DNA from: Scylla paramamosain | Lineage: Eukaryota; Arthropoda; Malacostraca; Decapoda; Portunidae | Direction: 5' to 3' | Assembly (NCBI RefSeq): GCF_035594125.1 | Contig: NW_026973729.1 | Location: 372,001 to 436,000 of the forward strand | DNA length: 64,000 nt | Part shown: piece after piece, positions 22,732-43,052 of the stretch | Layout of the letters: every line of letters starts with the position of its first letter | Position numbering within the stretch: position 1 is the stretch's first letter | Position numbers and translations under genes: made by a program | Notes under the pieces: generated by a model | Databases searched by the model: none | What the model was told of the DNA's origin: nothing | Seen by the model: only the letters and a program-made list of their open reading frames with translations

Positions 22732-25700
22732 GGAAATTAAACGACTTTACAAGAAAACTGTCTTTTGAGTGTTTTTCAGCATGTTAAGCACGAAAACGAT
22801 AAATTATATGGAATTCACTCTATATGGGAATCCAAAACAAAATTACTGAAAACGTGTCTTTTCAGTGTTTTACTTAAAAAACGTTAAAACTGATGCAAAC
22901 AGACCAATATGAAGAAATAGAATAACATTACCAAAAAGATATATTTTAAGTATTTTTGAGCTTGTAACCAACAAAAAAACAACAACGCGAAAATAGATGC
23001 AAAGCACTCTATATTGGGAAACAAAAAGACATTACGAGAAACGTGTAAAATGAGTATTTTATAGTTTCACAAGAACCACAAAGCAAAAAACGCAAAAACT
23101 AGTGTATATGGTGAAGTTTCTTAGATACCAAAATGCTGAAACTCCTGAATAACACTCTTAATTAAGAAATAGAATAACATTACTAAATGCGTGTATTTTG
23201 AGTGTTTTTCACATTCTTAGTTACTAGAACACCAAATTGCATGCGAAACAAGCTTTATGTGGGAAAAAAAAAAATGATATAACCAGAAAAGTGTCTTTTG
23301 AGGGTTTTTGAGCGAGTTAGGCAATAAAGCACTAAAAAGGATCACATTACAACGGAATAAAACCAACTTTTACCAAGAACTTGCCTTAAAGTGTTTTTTA
23401 ACTCCTTATATACCAAAACGCTAAAACACATGCAAAACACCCTTTATGGAGAAACAGATTAACATTACCAAAAACATATATTTTGAGTGTTTTTGATCAT
23501 GTTACCTCTAAAAACACTTAAATACATGCTAAGAACCCTATGTCTGGGAAACGAAAGGACATTACGAAAAACGTGTATTATGCGTGTTTTTAAGTTCCAT
23601 AAGTACCAAAAAGCTAAAACCTCTTTATAAAGAAAAAAAATAAAGAAATAATGAAAAAATAGGATTTTTTTTTCTATTCTTCTTCATAGGTACTGAGATG
23701 CCAAAATTCTGGCAAAATTCAGGGAAATTATGTGTAAAAAGAACATTATAAAAAATGTTAATTTTAGCTTTTTTTTCGGACTGTTATGTACCAAACCATG
23801 AAGTGACTGCAAACCCAATTATATGGAGAAATCAGACGAGTTTACGAGAAACCTGTGTTTCTAGTGTTTTTGAGCATGTTAGTCACCAAAACAATAAATA
23901 ATATTGAAGTCATTCTATGTGGTAATCCAAAACAAAATTACTTTAAACGTGTCTTTTTCGTGTTTTACGTAGAAAAACGCTAAAACGGATGCAAGCCAAC
24001 CAATATAAACAAATAGAATAAGATTACCAAAAAGGTATATTTGGAGTGTTTTTTTAGGTTTTTACTTTTTATTCTCAAGAATCACAAGATACCAAAATGG
24101 TGAAACTCCTGAATAACACTATCAATTCAGAAACAGAACAACCTTACCGCGTGTATTTTGAGTGTTTTTCATATTCTTAGTTTCCAAAACCCCATATTTT
24201 ATGTGGAAGTAGCTTTATGTGGGGAAAAAAAAATGACATTACCAGAAAAGTGTCTTTTAAGTGTTTTTTTTTTTTTTAGCATGATAGGCAATAAAGCACT
24301 AAAAAGCAGGGCAATCACATTACATGGGAATAAAATCAACTTTTACCAAGTGTTTTTTCTAAGTGTTTTTGAGCTCCTTATATACCAAAACGCTCAAACG
24401 CATGTAAAACACCCAAAACATGTATTTTGAGTGTTTTTGGTCATGTTACCTATAAAAACGCTTAAATACATGCAAAGAATCTTATGTTTGGGAAACGAAA
24501 GGACATTTCGAGAAACGTGTATTATGAGTGTTTTTAAGTTCTTTAAGTACCAAAAAGCTAAAACCCACAAATAACACTCTTTATGGAGAGAAAAAAGTAA
24601 ATAGAAAAATAGGATTTTTTTTTATTCATCTTCATAGGTACCGAGATGCTATAATTCTGCCAAAAATTCAGGGAAATTGTGTGAAAAAAAGAACATTATG
24701 AAAAAGAGTTAACTTTAGCTTTTTTTTCGGACTGTTATGTACCAAACCCTAAAGTACATGCAAAGCCACCAATATGGGGAAATTAAACGACCTTACCAGA
24801 AAGCTGTCTTTTGTGTTTTTTTTCAGCATGTTAGGCACAAAACGATAAATAATATGGAAGTCACTAAATGTGGGAATCCATCACAAAATTACTGAAAAAG
24901 TATCTTTTCAGTGTTTTACGTAGATAAACGCTAAATCGGATGCAAACCAACGAATATGGAGAAATAGAATAACATTACCAAAAAGGTATATTTTGAGTGT
25001 TTTTGAGCTTCTTACCTTCAAAAAACGCGAAAATGGATGGAAAGCACTCTATATTGGGATAAAAAAGGACACTACGAGAAACGTGTATAATGAGTGTTTT
25101 ATAGTTTCACAACATCCACAAGGCAAAAATCGCAAAACTCGGTGTATATGGAGAAGTTTCTTAGATACCAAAATGCTGAAACTCCGAAATAACACTCTTA
25201 ATTAAGAATACAGAACATCCTTACCAAATGCATGTATTTTGAGTGCTTTTCACATTCTTAGTTACCAAAACCAAAAATTGCATGCAAAACTAGCTTTATG
25301 TGGGAAAAAAATGACATTACCAAAAAAGTGTCTTTTGAGTGTTTTTGAGCGTGATAGGCACTAAAGCTCTAAAAAGGAATAAAACCAACTTTTACCAAGA
25401 ACCTGCCTTTACGTGTTTTTGAGCTTCTTACATACCAAAATGCTAAAACGCTTGCAAAACACCCTTTATGGAGAAACAGAATAACATTACCAGAAACATG
25501 TATTGTGAGTGTTTTTGATCATGTTACCTATAAAAATGCCTAAATACAAGCAAAGAACCCTATGTTTGGAAAATGAAAAGACATTACGAAAATAGTGTAT
25601 TATGAGTGTTTTTAAGTTACTTAAGTACCAAACAGCTAAAACCCACAAATAACTTTTTATTAAGAGAGAAAAAAAAATTGTTATTCATCTTCATAGGTAC

Positions 25701-28700
25701 CGAGATGCCAAAATTCTGCCAAAATTCATGGAAATTTTGTAAAAAAAAATCATTATAAAAAAATAATTTTAGCTTTTTTCCGGAGTTATGTACAAACTCT
25801 GAAGTGCATGCAAATCCACCTATATGGGGAAATTACACGACTTTACCAGAAACCTGTCTTTTGAGTGTTTTTCAGCAATCTGAACAATATTACTTAAAAC
25901 GTGTCTTTTCAGTGATTTACGTAGAAAAACGCTAAAACGGATGCAAACCAACCAATATGAAGAAATAGAATAATATTACCAAAAAAAGATATATTTTGTT
26001 GTGTTTTTGAGATTGTTACCTACAAAAAATGCAAAAATGGATGGAAAACAATTTATATTGGCAAAGAAGAGGACATTACGAGAAACGTGTATGAGTGTTT
26101 TATAGTTTGACAAGAACCACAAGGTAAAATACTCAAAAACTCGTGTACATAAAAAAGTTTCTTACATACCAAAAAGCTGAAACTCATCAATAACACTTTT
26201 AATTTTGAAACAGAAATACCTTACCAAATGTGTGTATTAGAAAAGTTTCTTCCATACCAAAATGCTGAAACTCATGAATAACACTTTTAATTAGGAAATA
26301 GAACAACCTTACTAAACCCTGTGTTTTGAGTTTTTTTTTCACATTCTTAGTTACCAAAACCCCAAATTCCATGCAAAACTAGCTTTATGTGGGAAAAAAA
26401 TGATATTACCAGAAAAAGTGTTTTTGAGTGTTTTTGAGCGTGTTAGGCAATAAAGCACTAAAAAGCAGGTGAATCACATTACATGGGAATAATAACAACT
26501 TTTACCAAGAACTTGCCTTTAAGTGTTTTTGAGCTAATTACATATGAAAACGCTAAAACGCATGCAAAACACCTTTTTATGGAGAAAGAGAATAAAATTA
26601 CCAAAAACATATATTTTGAGTGTTTTTGATCATGTTATCTATAAAAACGCTTAAATACATGCAAAAAACCTTATGTTTAAGAAACGAAAGGACATTACGA
26701 GAAATGTGTATTATAAGTATTTTTAAGTTCCTTAAGTACCAAAAAGCTAAAACCCACAAATAACACTCTTTATTTAGAAAAAAATAATAAAATAAAAAAA
26801 TAGGATTTTTTTTTTTTTTTGTTATTCATCTTCATAGGTACCGATATGCCAAAATTCTTGGAAAATTCAGGACTATTATATGTTAAAACAAAAATTATAA
26901 AAAAGTTAATTTTAGCTTTTTTTTCGGACTGTTATGTACCAAACCCTAAAGTCCATCCAAAGACTCCTATATGAGGAAATTAAACGAGCTTACCACAAAT
27001 AAGTTTTTTGAGTGTTTTTCAGCATGTTAGACACCAAAACGATAAATAATAAGGAACTCACTCTATATGAGAATCCAAAAAAAAAATACTGAAAAACTGT
27101 TTTTTCTTTCTTTTACATAGAAAAACGCTAAAACGGATGCAAACCTACCAATATCAAGAAATAGAAAAACATTACCAAAAAGGTATATTTTGAGTGTTTT
27201 TGAGCTTGTTACCTACAAAAAACGCGAAAATTGATGCAAAGCACTCTATATTAAAAAACAAAAAGACTTTGCAAGAAAAGTGTATAATGAGTTTTTTATA
27301 GTTCAAAAGAACGAAAAGGCTAAAAACACAAAAACTCCTGTATATGGAGAATGTTCCTAGATACCAAAATGCTGAAACTCATGAATAACACTCTTAATTG
27401 AGAAACAGAACAACCTTACTAAATGCGTGTATTTTGAGTGCTTTTCACATTTTTAGTTACCAAAACCCCAAATTGCATGCAAAACCACCTTTATGTGAGA
27501 AAAAAATGACATTACCAGAAAAGTGTCTTTTAAGTGTTTTTGAGCGTGATAGGCAATAAAGCACTAAAAAGCAGGGCAATCATATTAGATTGGAATAACC
27601 CCCATTTGTACCAAAAACTTGCCTTTAAGTGTTTTTGATGTCCTTATATACCAAACCGCTAAAACCCACACAAAAACAAACTTTATGGAGAAACAGAACA
27701 ACATTACCAAAAACATGTATTTTGAGTGTTTTTGATATTGTTATCTATAAAAACGCTTAATTACATGCAAACAACATTATGTTTGGGAAACATAAGGATA
27801 TTACGAGAAACGTGTATTATGAGTGTTTTTTTAAGTTCCTTAAATACCAAAAAGCTAAAACCCACCAATAACAGTCTTTATTTAGAAAATACAAAATAAA
27901 AATATAAAAAAAATAGGTTTTTTTTTTTGTTATTCATATTCATAGGTACCGAGATGCCAAAATTCTGGGAAAATTCAGGGCAATCATATGATAAAAGAGT
28001 ATTATCAAAAAAGTTAATTTCCGGTTTTTTTTTATTAGGCTGTTATATACCAAACCTTAAAGTACATGCAAAGACTCCTATATAAGGAAATTAAACGACC
28101 TTACCAGAAATATGTGTTTTCATTGTTTTTTAGCATGTTAGGCACCAAAACGATAAATAATAAAGAACTCTCTCTATATGGGAATCCAAAAAAAAGCTAC
28201 TGAAAACGTGTCTTCTCAGTGTTTTACGTAGAAAAATCTCTAAAACGGATGCAAAGCAACCAATATCAAGAAATAGAAAAACGTTACTAAAAAGGTATAT
28301 TTTGAGTTTTTTTGAGCATGTTACCTACAAAAAACGCGAAAACTGATGCAAAGCACTCTATATTGGGGAAGAAAAGGACATTGCAAGAAAAGTGTATAAT
28401 GAGTATTTTATAGTTCATAAGAACCGCGAGGCAAAAAACGCAAAATCTCGTGTATATGGAGAGGTTTCCTAGATACAAAAATGCTAAAACTCATGTATAA
28501 CACTCCTAATTGAGAAACAGAACAGCCCTAATAAATGCGTGTATTTTGATTGCTTTTCACATTCTTATCAAAACCCAAAATTCCATGCGAATATAGATTT
28601 ATGGGAAAAAAAAAGACTACCAGAAAAGTGTCTTTTGAGTGTTTTTGAGCGTGAAAGAAAATAAAGCACTAAAAAGGAGGGCAATCACATTACGTTGGAG

Positions 28701-31345
28701 GAAGACGAATTTTTATCAAAAACTTGCATTTATGTGTTTTTGAGCTCCTTATATACCAAAACACTAAAACGCATGCAAAACACTCTTTATAGTGAAACAG
28801 AATAACATTACCAAAAACATCACTTGAGTAATGTTTTTGGTATTTTAGAATTTTGAGTGTTTTTGATCATGTTACCAATAAAAACGCTTAAATAAATGCA
28901 AAGAACACTATTTTTGGGAAACGAAAGGAGATTACGAGCAATGAGTATTATTAGTGTTTTTAAGTTCATTAATGACCAAAAAGCTAAAAGCCACAAATAA
29001 CACTCTTTATTGAGAAACAATAAATAAATAAAAAATTAAATAAATGCAATATTTTTTTTCTTTATTATTCATCTTTACAGGTACCGAAGTGCCAAAATTC
29101 CGGCAAATTTTAGGAAATTATGTGAAATAAGAATATTATCAAAAAAGATAAATTTTACTTTTTTTTCTCGAACTGTTATGTACCAAACCCCTAAAGTGCA
29201 TGCAAAGCCACCTATATGTGGAAATTAAATATCTTTGTCAGAAAACGGTCATATGAGTGTTTTTCAGCATGTTAAGAACCAACACGATAAATAACATGGA
29301 ACTCTATATTGGGAAGCAAAAGGCATCAAAAAGCATGTTAGGCATCAAAACGATAAATAATCTATATGTAGATGTATATCTATATGTAGATGTATAATCT
29401 ATATGGGAATCCAAAAGAAAATTACTAAAAACATGTCTTTTCGGTGTTTTACGTAGAAAAACGCTAAAACGGATGTAAACCAACCAATATGAAGAAATAA
29501 AATAACATTACCGAAAAGGTATATTTTAAGTGTTTTTGAAATTGTTACCTACAAAAAACGCGAAAATGGATGGAAAGCACCCTATATTGGGAAGCAAAAG
29601 GACATAACGAGAAACGTGTATAATGAGTGTTTTATAGTTTCACAAGAACTACAAGGCAAAATACGCAAAAACTCGTGTATATTGAGAAGTTTCTTACATT
29701 CCAAAATGCTGTAACTGTGGAACAACACTCTTAATTGAGAAACAGAACAATCTTACTAATTGCGTGTATTCTGAGTGCTTTTCACATCCTTAGTTACCAA
29801 AACCCCAAATTGCATGCGAATCCAGCTTTTTGTGGGAAAAAAAATGACATTACCAGAAAAATGTCTTTTGAGTTTTTTTGAGCGTGTTAGGCAATAAAGC
29901 ACTAAAAAGCAGGGCAATCACATTACATTGGAATAAAACCAATTTTTAACAAGAACTTGCCTTTAAGTGTATTTTGAGCTCCTTATATACCAAAACACTA
30001 AAATGCATGCTAATTACACTTGATGGTGAAACAGAATAACATTACCAAAAACATGTATTTTGAGTGTTTTTGATCATGTTACCAATAAAAACGCTTAAAT
30101 ATGTTAAAAAAACCGTATTTTTGGGAAATGAAAGGACATTACGAGAAACGTGTATTATGACTGTTTTTAAGTTCATTAAGTACGAAAAAGCTAAAAGCCA
30201 TAAATTACACTCTTTATTGACAAAAAAAAAAGTAAATAAATAAAATGATACGATTTTTTTTTTTCATTCTTATTCATCTTCACAGGTAACGAGGTGCCAA
30301 AATTCGGGCAAAGTTCAGGAAATTATATGAAATAAGAACATTATCAAAAAAGTTAAATTTAGCTTTTTTTTCGGACTGTTACGTACCAAACCCCTAAAGT
30401 GCATGCAAAGCCACTATATGGAAAAATTAAACCTCTTTGCCAAAAAACTGTCTTATGAGTGTTTTTCAGCATGTTAGGAACCAACACGATAAAACCCAAG
30501 GAAGTCAATCTATATAAGAATCCAAAACAAAATTACTGAAAACGTGTCTTTTCGGTGTTTTACGTACAAAACGCTAAAACGGATGCAAACTAACCAAAAA
30601 TGAAGAAATAGAATAACATTACCAAAAAGGTATATTTTGAGTGTTTTTGAAATTGTTACCTACAAAAAACGCGAAAAAGGATGGAAAGCACTCTATATTG
30701 GGAAGCAAAAGGCATCAAAAAGCATGTTAGGCATCAAAACGATAAATAATATGAAAGTCACTCTATATGGATATCCAAAACAAAATTACTGGAAACGTGT
30801 CTTTTAAAAGATTTACGTAGAAAAACGCTAAAACGGAGGCAAACCAACCAATATGAAGGAATAGATTAACATTACCAAAAAAGTATATTTTGTGTGTTTT
30901 TGAGCTTGTTACATAAAAAGAAACTCGAAAATGGATGCAAAGCACTCTATATAAGGAAAAAAAAAGAACATAATAAGAAACGTGTATAATGAGTGTTTTA
31001 TAGTTCATCAGAATCACAAGTCAAAAAACGCAAAAACTCGACTGTATGGAGAAGTTTCTAAGATACCAAAATACTGAAACTCATGAATAACACTCTTAAT
31101 CAAGAAACAGAACAACCTTACTAAATGCGTGTATTTTGAGTGTTTTTTTACATGCTTAGTTACCAAAACCCCAAATTCCATGCGAAATTAGCTTTATGAG
31201 GGAAAAAATGACATTACCAGAAAAGTGTCTTTGAGTGTTTTTGAGCGTGTTAGGCAATAAAGCACTAAAAAGCAGGGCAATCACATTACATGGGAATAAA
31301 ACCAACTTTTACGTAGAACTTGCCTTTTAGTGTTTTTCACATGCA
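22732..31345 (+). repeat. Satellite HOR array, plus polarity
   Basis: About 8.6 kb of plus-polarity HOR satellite. Marker monomers start at 23484, 24428, 25506, 26617, 27723, 28854 and 30061, giving 944, 1078, 1111, 1106, 1131 and 1207 bp. From about 23.9 kb onward it is collinear with 45.0-51.9 kb, sharing private variants such as a doubled TTTCTTACATACC monomer near 26150-26280 and 48070-48190. The block ends in a head-on polarity switch. No gene is seen. Confidence 0.9.
29361..29408. repeat. 18-bp minisatellite within a satellite monomer
   Basis: TCTATATGTAGATGTATA occurs about twice plus a partial third, built from the ordinary CACTCTATATGGGAATCC segment of the monomer. It is absent from the paralogous positions at about 30.75 kb and 51.4 kb, so it is a local expansion. 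Confidence 0.8.
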
Positions 31346-31647
31346 TTTAGTAAGGTTGCTCTATTTTTCAATTAAGAGCGTTATTCATGAGTTTCAGCAT
31401 TTACACGAGTTTTTGCGTTTTTTGCCTTGTGGATTTTTTTGAACTATAAAACATTCATTATACATTTTTCTCGCAATGTTTTCTACGTAAAACACTGAGA
31501 AGACACGTTTTCAGTCATTTTCTTTTGGATTCCCACATAGAGTGAGTTCACTTATTATTTATCGTTTTGGTGCCTAACATGCTGAAAAACACTCAAAAGA
31601 CAGATTTCTGGTAACGTCTTTAATTTCCTCATATGGGAGGCTTTGCA
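31346..31647 (-). repeat. Short minus-polarity satellite patch
   Basis: About 300 bp of inverted HOR satellite with internal deletions, including a jump near 31480 between monomer types. Its left junction is nearly the same as that at 18158. On the right, GGCTTTGCATGTCTTTTCAG joins minus to plus monomers. No gene is seen. Confidence 0.85.
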
Positions 31648-32510
31648 TGTCTTTTCAGTGTTTTTGAGCGTGTTACGCAATAAAACACTAAAAGCCAGGG
31701 CAATCACATTACATGGGAATAAAACCAAATTTTACCAAGTACTGGCCTTTAAATGTTTTTGAGCTCCTTATATACCAAAACGCTAAAACGCATGCAAAAT
31801 ACATTTTATGGAGAAACAGAATAACATTACCAAATACATATATTTTGAGTGTTTTTGATCATGTTATCTAAAAAAAAAGCTTAAATACATGCAAAGAACC
31901 TTATGTTTGGGAAACGAAAGGACATTACGAGAAACGTGTATTATGAGTGATTTTTAAGTTCCTTCAGTACAAAAAGCTAAAACCCACAAATAACACTCTT
32001 TAGAAAAAAAATAAATAAATAAATAAAAAAAATAAAAAAATTAAAATTGTTTTTTTTTTTTTTGTTTTTCATCTTCATAGGTACCGAATTGCCAATATTC
32101 TGCCAAAATTCAGGGAATTTATGTGAAAAAAAAATATTATCATGAAAGTTAATTATAGCTTTTTTTTCTGATTGTTCTGTATCAAAACTTAAAGTGCATG
32201 CAAAGCCACTTATATAGGTTAAACGACTTTACCAGAAACCTTTCTTTTCAATGTTTTTCAGCACGTTAAGCACCAATACGATAAATAATATGAAAATCAG
32301 TCAATATGTGAATCCAAAACAAAATTACTGAAAACGTGTCTTTTCAGTGTTTTACGTAGAAAAACGCTAAAGCGGATACAAACCATCTTATATGAAGAAA
32401 TAGAATAACATTACCAAAAAGATATTTTTTGAGTGTTTTTGAACTTGTTACCTACAAAAAATGCAAAAATGGATGTAAAGCACTCTATATTAGGAAACAA
32501 AAGGACATTA
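31648..32510 (+). repeat. Satellite HOR segment left of retroelement copy A
   Basis: Plus-polarity HOR satellite including an expanded AAAT-rich and poly(T) segment near 32010-32062. It is cut at 32510, within the monomer segment reading GGACATTACGAGAAACGTG, by retroelement copy A. Confidence 0.9.
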
Positions 32511-35500
32511 CGATAATTACTCCCAGTGAGGTCTAAAGCACTGTTCAGGGGGTGCTGTGAACTTATCATTAAACCCAGCTGTGACCTCACTGAACGTTTC
32601 CCTTTGTGTCTCACAACACAAGGGGGTAGTCACAGCCTGCCCTCTAAAGACAACTCTCTTCCTCCACACAAAACTACAAGCACCTAATAACACACACACC
32701 CTTCACTCAAAAAATTTTAAAATCATGGCGACTCCTACACCAGCCTCGGAGTCCCCATCTGGGGAGGGGACCATAAATGTCCCCAGGTCGGACTGCCTTT
32801 CCGTCGACGACCCTAAGTGTCTTGACACCCCCCTCAACTTTTTCTTCATTAACTTCTGCAACATTCGCGGTCTAAGATCTAATTTTCAATCTGTAGAACA
32901 CCACCTCTCCTCTTCTAAACCTCATCTTCTTTTCCTCACTGAAACTCAGGTGTCTGAGGCAACTGACAGTAGCCCCTTTTCTGTTCCCTCCTACTTTCTC
33001 TATCCTCATTTTCGATCCAAAGCTGGATGCTGCGTTTATGTGCGCAATGACTTAACCTGCTCTCGTGCCCACGCTCTTGAATCTTCCGAGTTTTCCACCA
33101 TCTGGCTACGACTACAGAGTCATTCTCATACTAAATTTATCTGTGCTGTATACCTCTCTCCTAACTCCTCTGACTATAAGAAATTCTTTGACTACTTAAC
33201 TTCCAAAGTGGAGCACATTCTGACCCTCTTCCCTTTTGCAGAGATCTCCATTCTTGGAGACTTCAATGTTCACCACCAGCTTTGGCTTTCCTCTCCCTTC
33301 ACTGACCATCCTGGTGAACTAGCCTACAACTTTGCTATCCTCCATGACCTAGAGCAATTGGTGCAACACCCTACTCGTATTCCTGACCGTCTTGGAGATA
33401 CGCCCAACATTCTTGACCTTTTCCTGACCTCTAATCCTTCTGCTTATGCTGTCACCCTTTCTTCTCCGTTGGGCTCCTCCGATCACAATCTCATATCTTT
33501 ATCTTGTCCTATCACTCCAATCCCTCCTCAGGATCCCCCTAAGCGAAGGTGCCTCTGGCGTTTTGCCTCTGCTAGTTGGGGGGACCTGAGGCGGTATTTT
33601 GCTGATTTTCCTTGGAATGACTACTGCTTCCGTGTCAGAGACCCGTCTTTGTGTGCTGAGCGCATAACAGAGGTGATAGTGTCTGGCATGGAGGCGTACA
33701 TTCCTCACTCTTTTTCTCGTCCTAAACCTTCTAAACCTTGGTTTAACACAGCTTGTTCTCGTGCTATACATGATAGAGAGGTGGCCCACAAAAGGTACTT
33801 AAGCCTTCCTTCACCAGAATCTCATGCACTTTATATTTCTGCCCGGAACCATGCCAAGTCTGTTCTCCAACTAGCCAAAAACTCCTTCATTAACAGAAAA
33901 TGTCAAAACCTTTCAAGATCTAACTCCCCTCGTGATTTCTGGCATCTAGCCAAAAATATCTCCAATAACTTTGCTTCTTCTTCTTTCCCTCCTCTACTTC
34001 AACCAGATGGCACCACTGCTATCACATCTATTTCTAAAGCTGAACTCTTTGCTCAAACCTTTGCTAAAAACTCTACCTTGGACGATTCTGGGCTTGTTCC
34101 TCCCTCTCCTCCACCCTCTGACTACTTCATGCCTCGTATTAAAATTCTTCGTAATGATGTTTTCCATGCCCTCGCTGGCCTAAACCCTCAGAAGGCTTAT
34201 GGACCTGATGGGGTCCCTCCTATTGTTCTCCGAAACTGTGCCTCCGTACTTGCACCTTGCCTAGTCAAACTCTTTCAGCTCTGTCTGTCAACATCTACCT
34301 TTCCTTCTTGCTGGAAGTTTGCCTACATTCAACCTGTTCCTAAAAAGGGTGACCGCTCTAATCCCTCAAACTACCGTCCTATTGCTTTAATTTCCTGCTT
34401 ATCTAAAGTTTTTGAATCTATCCTCAACAGGAAGATTCTTAAACATCTATCACTTCACAACCTTCTATCTGATCGCCAGTATGGGTTCCGTCAAGGACGC
34501 TCTACTGGTGATCTTCTGGCTTTCCTTACTGAGTCTTGGTCATCCTCTTTTAGAGACTTTGGTGAAACTTTTGCTGTTGCCTTGGACATATCAAAAGCCT
34601 TTGATAGAGTCTGGCACAAAGCTTTGATTTCCAAACTACCCTCCTACGGTTTCTATCCTTCTCTCTGTAACTTCATCTCAAGTTTCCTTTCTGACCGTTC
34701 TATTGCTGCTGTGGTAGACGGTCACTGTTCTTCTCCTAAATCTATTAACAGTGGTGTTCCTCAGGGTTCTGTCCTGTCACCCACTCTCTTCTTATTATTC
34801 ATTAATGATCTTCTAAACCAAACTTCTTGTCCTATCCACTCCTATGCTGATGATACCACCCTGCACTTTTCCACGTCTTTTCATAGACGTCCAACCCTTC
34901 AGGAGGTAAACATATCACGCAGGGAAGCCACAGAACGCCTGACTTCTGATCTTTCTAAAATTTCTGATTGGGGCAGAGCAAACTTGGTACTGTTCAATGC
35001 CTCAAAAACTCAATTCCTCCATCTATCAACTCGACACAATCTTCCAGACAACTATCCCCTCTTCTTCAATGACACTCAACTGTCCCCCTCTTCTACACTG
35101 AACATCCTCGGTCTGTCCTTTACTTATAATCTGAACTGGAAACTTCACATCTCATCTCTAGCTAAAACGGCTTCTATGAAGTTAGGTGTTCTGAGACGTC
35201 TCCGCCAGTTTTTCTCACCCCCCCAGCTGCTAACTCTGTACAAGGGCCTTATCCGTCCATGTATGGAGTATGCTTCACATGTCTGGGGGGGTTCCACTCA
35301 TACTGCTGTTCTAGACAGGGTGGAATCAAAAGCTTTTCGTCTCATCAACTCCTCTCCTCTAACTGACTGTCTTCAGCCTCTCTCTCACCGCCGCAATGTT
35401 GCATCTCTTGCTGTCTTCTACCGCTATTTTCATGCTAACTGCTCTTCTGATCTTGCTAACTGCATGCCTCCCCTCCTTCCGCGGCCTCGCTGCACAAGAC

Positions 35501-35771
35501 TTTCTTCTTTCTCTCACTCCTATTCTGTCCACCTCTCTAACGCAAGAGTTAACCAGTATTCTCAATCATTCATCCCTTTCTCTGGTAAACTCTGGAACTC
35601 CTTGCCTGCTTCTGTATTTCCACCTTCCTATGACTTGAATTCCTTCAAGAGGGAGGTTTCAAGACACTTATCCACCAATTTTTGACCACTGCTTTGACCC
35701 TTTTAGGGACTGGCATTTCAGTGGGCATTTTTTTTATTAGATTTTTGTTGCCCTTGGCCAGTATCCTTCCT

Positions 35772-35803
<32 letters not shown>
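32511..35803 (+). mobile_element. Non-LTR retrotransposon copy A (APE-RT type)
   Basis: A 3.3-kb insertion with its own base composition, a short 5' leader, one long ORF and a 28-base poly(A) tail (35776-35803). It aligns with copies B and C with only scattered differences. Relative to B it lacks about 28 bp at the 5' end. The satellite before it stops at ACATTACGA and resumes at GAACCACAAGG, so about 35 bp of expected satellite is missing and no target-site duplication is visible. ACGA is shared between target and element at the 5' junction. High identity to B and C indicates recent mobilisation. Confidence 0.95.
32725..35685 (+). CDS. APE endonuclease / reverse transcriptase, 986 aa, intact
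   Basis: Encodes the enzyme for target-primed reverse transcription of this non-LTR element. The first ATG (ATCATGG, with A at -3 and G at +4) gives 986 residues. The frame stays open upstream to at least 32557 but contains no ATG there. Residues about 39-262 are an apurinic-type endonuclease: NIRG (46-49), TET with Glu73, GDFNVHH (178-184) and SSDH (251-254). Residues about 490-760 are the reverse transcriptase: GPDGVP (493-498), PVPKKGD (537-543), NYRPIALIS (549-557), ALDISKAFD with Asp621, [11 protein letters not shown] (676-686) and YADD (707-710). The last 190 residues contain a WNSLP block (957-961) common in jockey/CR1-type C-termini. No ORF1 or zinc knuckles are seen. Every catalytic motif is intact. 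I place it in the jockey/CR1 superfamily without a firm clade. Confidence 0.93.
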   Translation: MATPTPASESPSGEGTINVPRSDCLSVDDPKCLDTPLNFFFINFCNIRGLRSNFQSVEHHLSSSKPHLLFLTETQVSEATDSSPFSVPSYFLYPHFRSKAGCCVYVRNDLTCSRAHALESSEFSTIWLRLQSHSHTKFICAVYLSPNSSDYKKFFDYLTSKVEHILTLFPFAEISILGDFNVHHQLWLSSPFTDHPGELAYNFAILHDLEQLVQHPTRIPDRLGDTPNILDLFLTSNPSAYAVTLSSPLGSSDHNLISLSCPITPIPPQDPPKRRCLWRFASASWGDLRRYFADFPWNDYCFRVRDPSLCAERITEVIVSGMEAYIPHSFSRPKPSKPWFNTACSRAIHDREVAHKRYLSLPSPESHALYISARNHAKSVLQLAKNSFINRKCQNLSRSNSPRDFWHLAKNISNNFASSSFPPLLQPDGTTAITSISKAELFAQTFAKNSTLDDSGLVPPSPPPSDYFMPRIKILRNDVFHALAGLNPQKAYGPDGVPPIVLRNCASVLAPCLVKLFQLCLSTSTFPSCWKFAYIQPVPKKGDRSNPSNYRPIALISCLSKVFESILNRKILKHLSLHNLLSDRQYGFRQGRSTGDLLAFLTESWSSSFRDFGETFAVALDISKAFDRVWHKALISKLPSYGFYPSLCNFISSFLSDRSIAAVVDGHCSSPKSINSGVPQGSVLSPTLFLLFINDLLNQTSCPIHSYADDTTLHFSTSFHRRPTLQEVNISRREATERLTSDLSKISDWGRANLVLFNASKTQFLHLSTRHNLPDNYPLFFNDTQLSPSSTLNILGLSFTYNLNWKLHISSLAKTASMKLGVLRRLRQFFSPPQLLTLYKGLIRPCMEYASHVWGGSTHTAVLDRVESKAFRLINSSPLTDCLQPLSHRRNVASLAVFYRYFHANCSSDLANCMPPLLPRPRCTRLSSFSHSYSVHLSNARVNQYSQSFIPFSGKLWNSLPASVFPPSYDLNSFKREVSRHLSTNF

Positions 35804-42754
<6,951 letters not shown>

Positions 42755-43052
42755 GTTTTTTCTGGTAAAGTCGAGTAATTTTTCTATATGGGTTGCCTTG
42801 CTCTCCATAAAGGGTGTTTTACATGCGTTTTAGCGTTTTGGTATGTAAGGAGTTAAAAAAAAACACTTAAAGGCAAGTTGTTCGTTAAAGTTGGTTTTAT
42901 ACCCAAGTTATGTGATTTTTCTGCTTTTTAGTGCTTTATTGCATATATTGCTCAAAAATACTTAAAAGACATTTTTCTGGTAATGTCATTTAAGCGTTTT
43001 TATTGGAAATATGATAAAAAACAATCAAAATACATGTTTTTGGTAATGTTAT
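42755..43052 (-). repeat. Short minus-polarity satellite patch
   Basis: About 300 bp of inverted HOR satellite, the right arm of the local inverted duplication. It ends at GGTAATGTTATTAGCACTAA, where minus joins plus monomers. No gene is seen. Confidence 0.87.

Noticed and set aside
32557..32724. A longer 1042-codon start for the copy A protein
   Set aside because: The upstream start codon is GTG, with no ATG before 32725. Copy C keeps the ATG at the same codon and yields 986 residues.
33499..33789. Open frame antisense to copy A, repeated at 37916-38206 and 57575-57865
   Set aside because: It is a shadow of the conserved APE-RT coding strand and has no independent support.
32511..35803. 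Copies A and B as LTR elements or a virus
   Set aside because: There are no long terminal repeats, protease, integrase or envelope. The APE endonuclease, YADD RT and poly(A) tail define a non-LTR retrotransposon.
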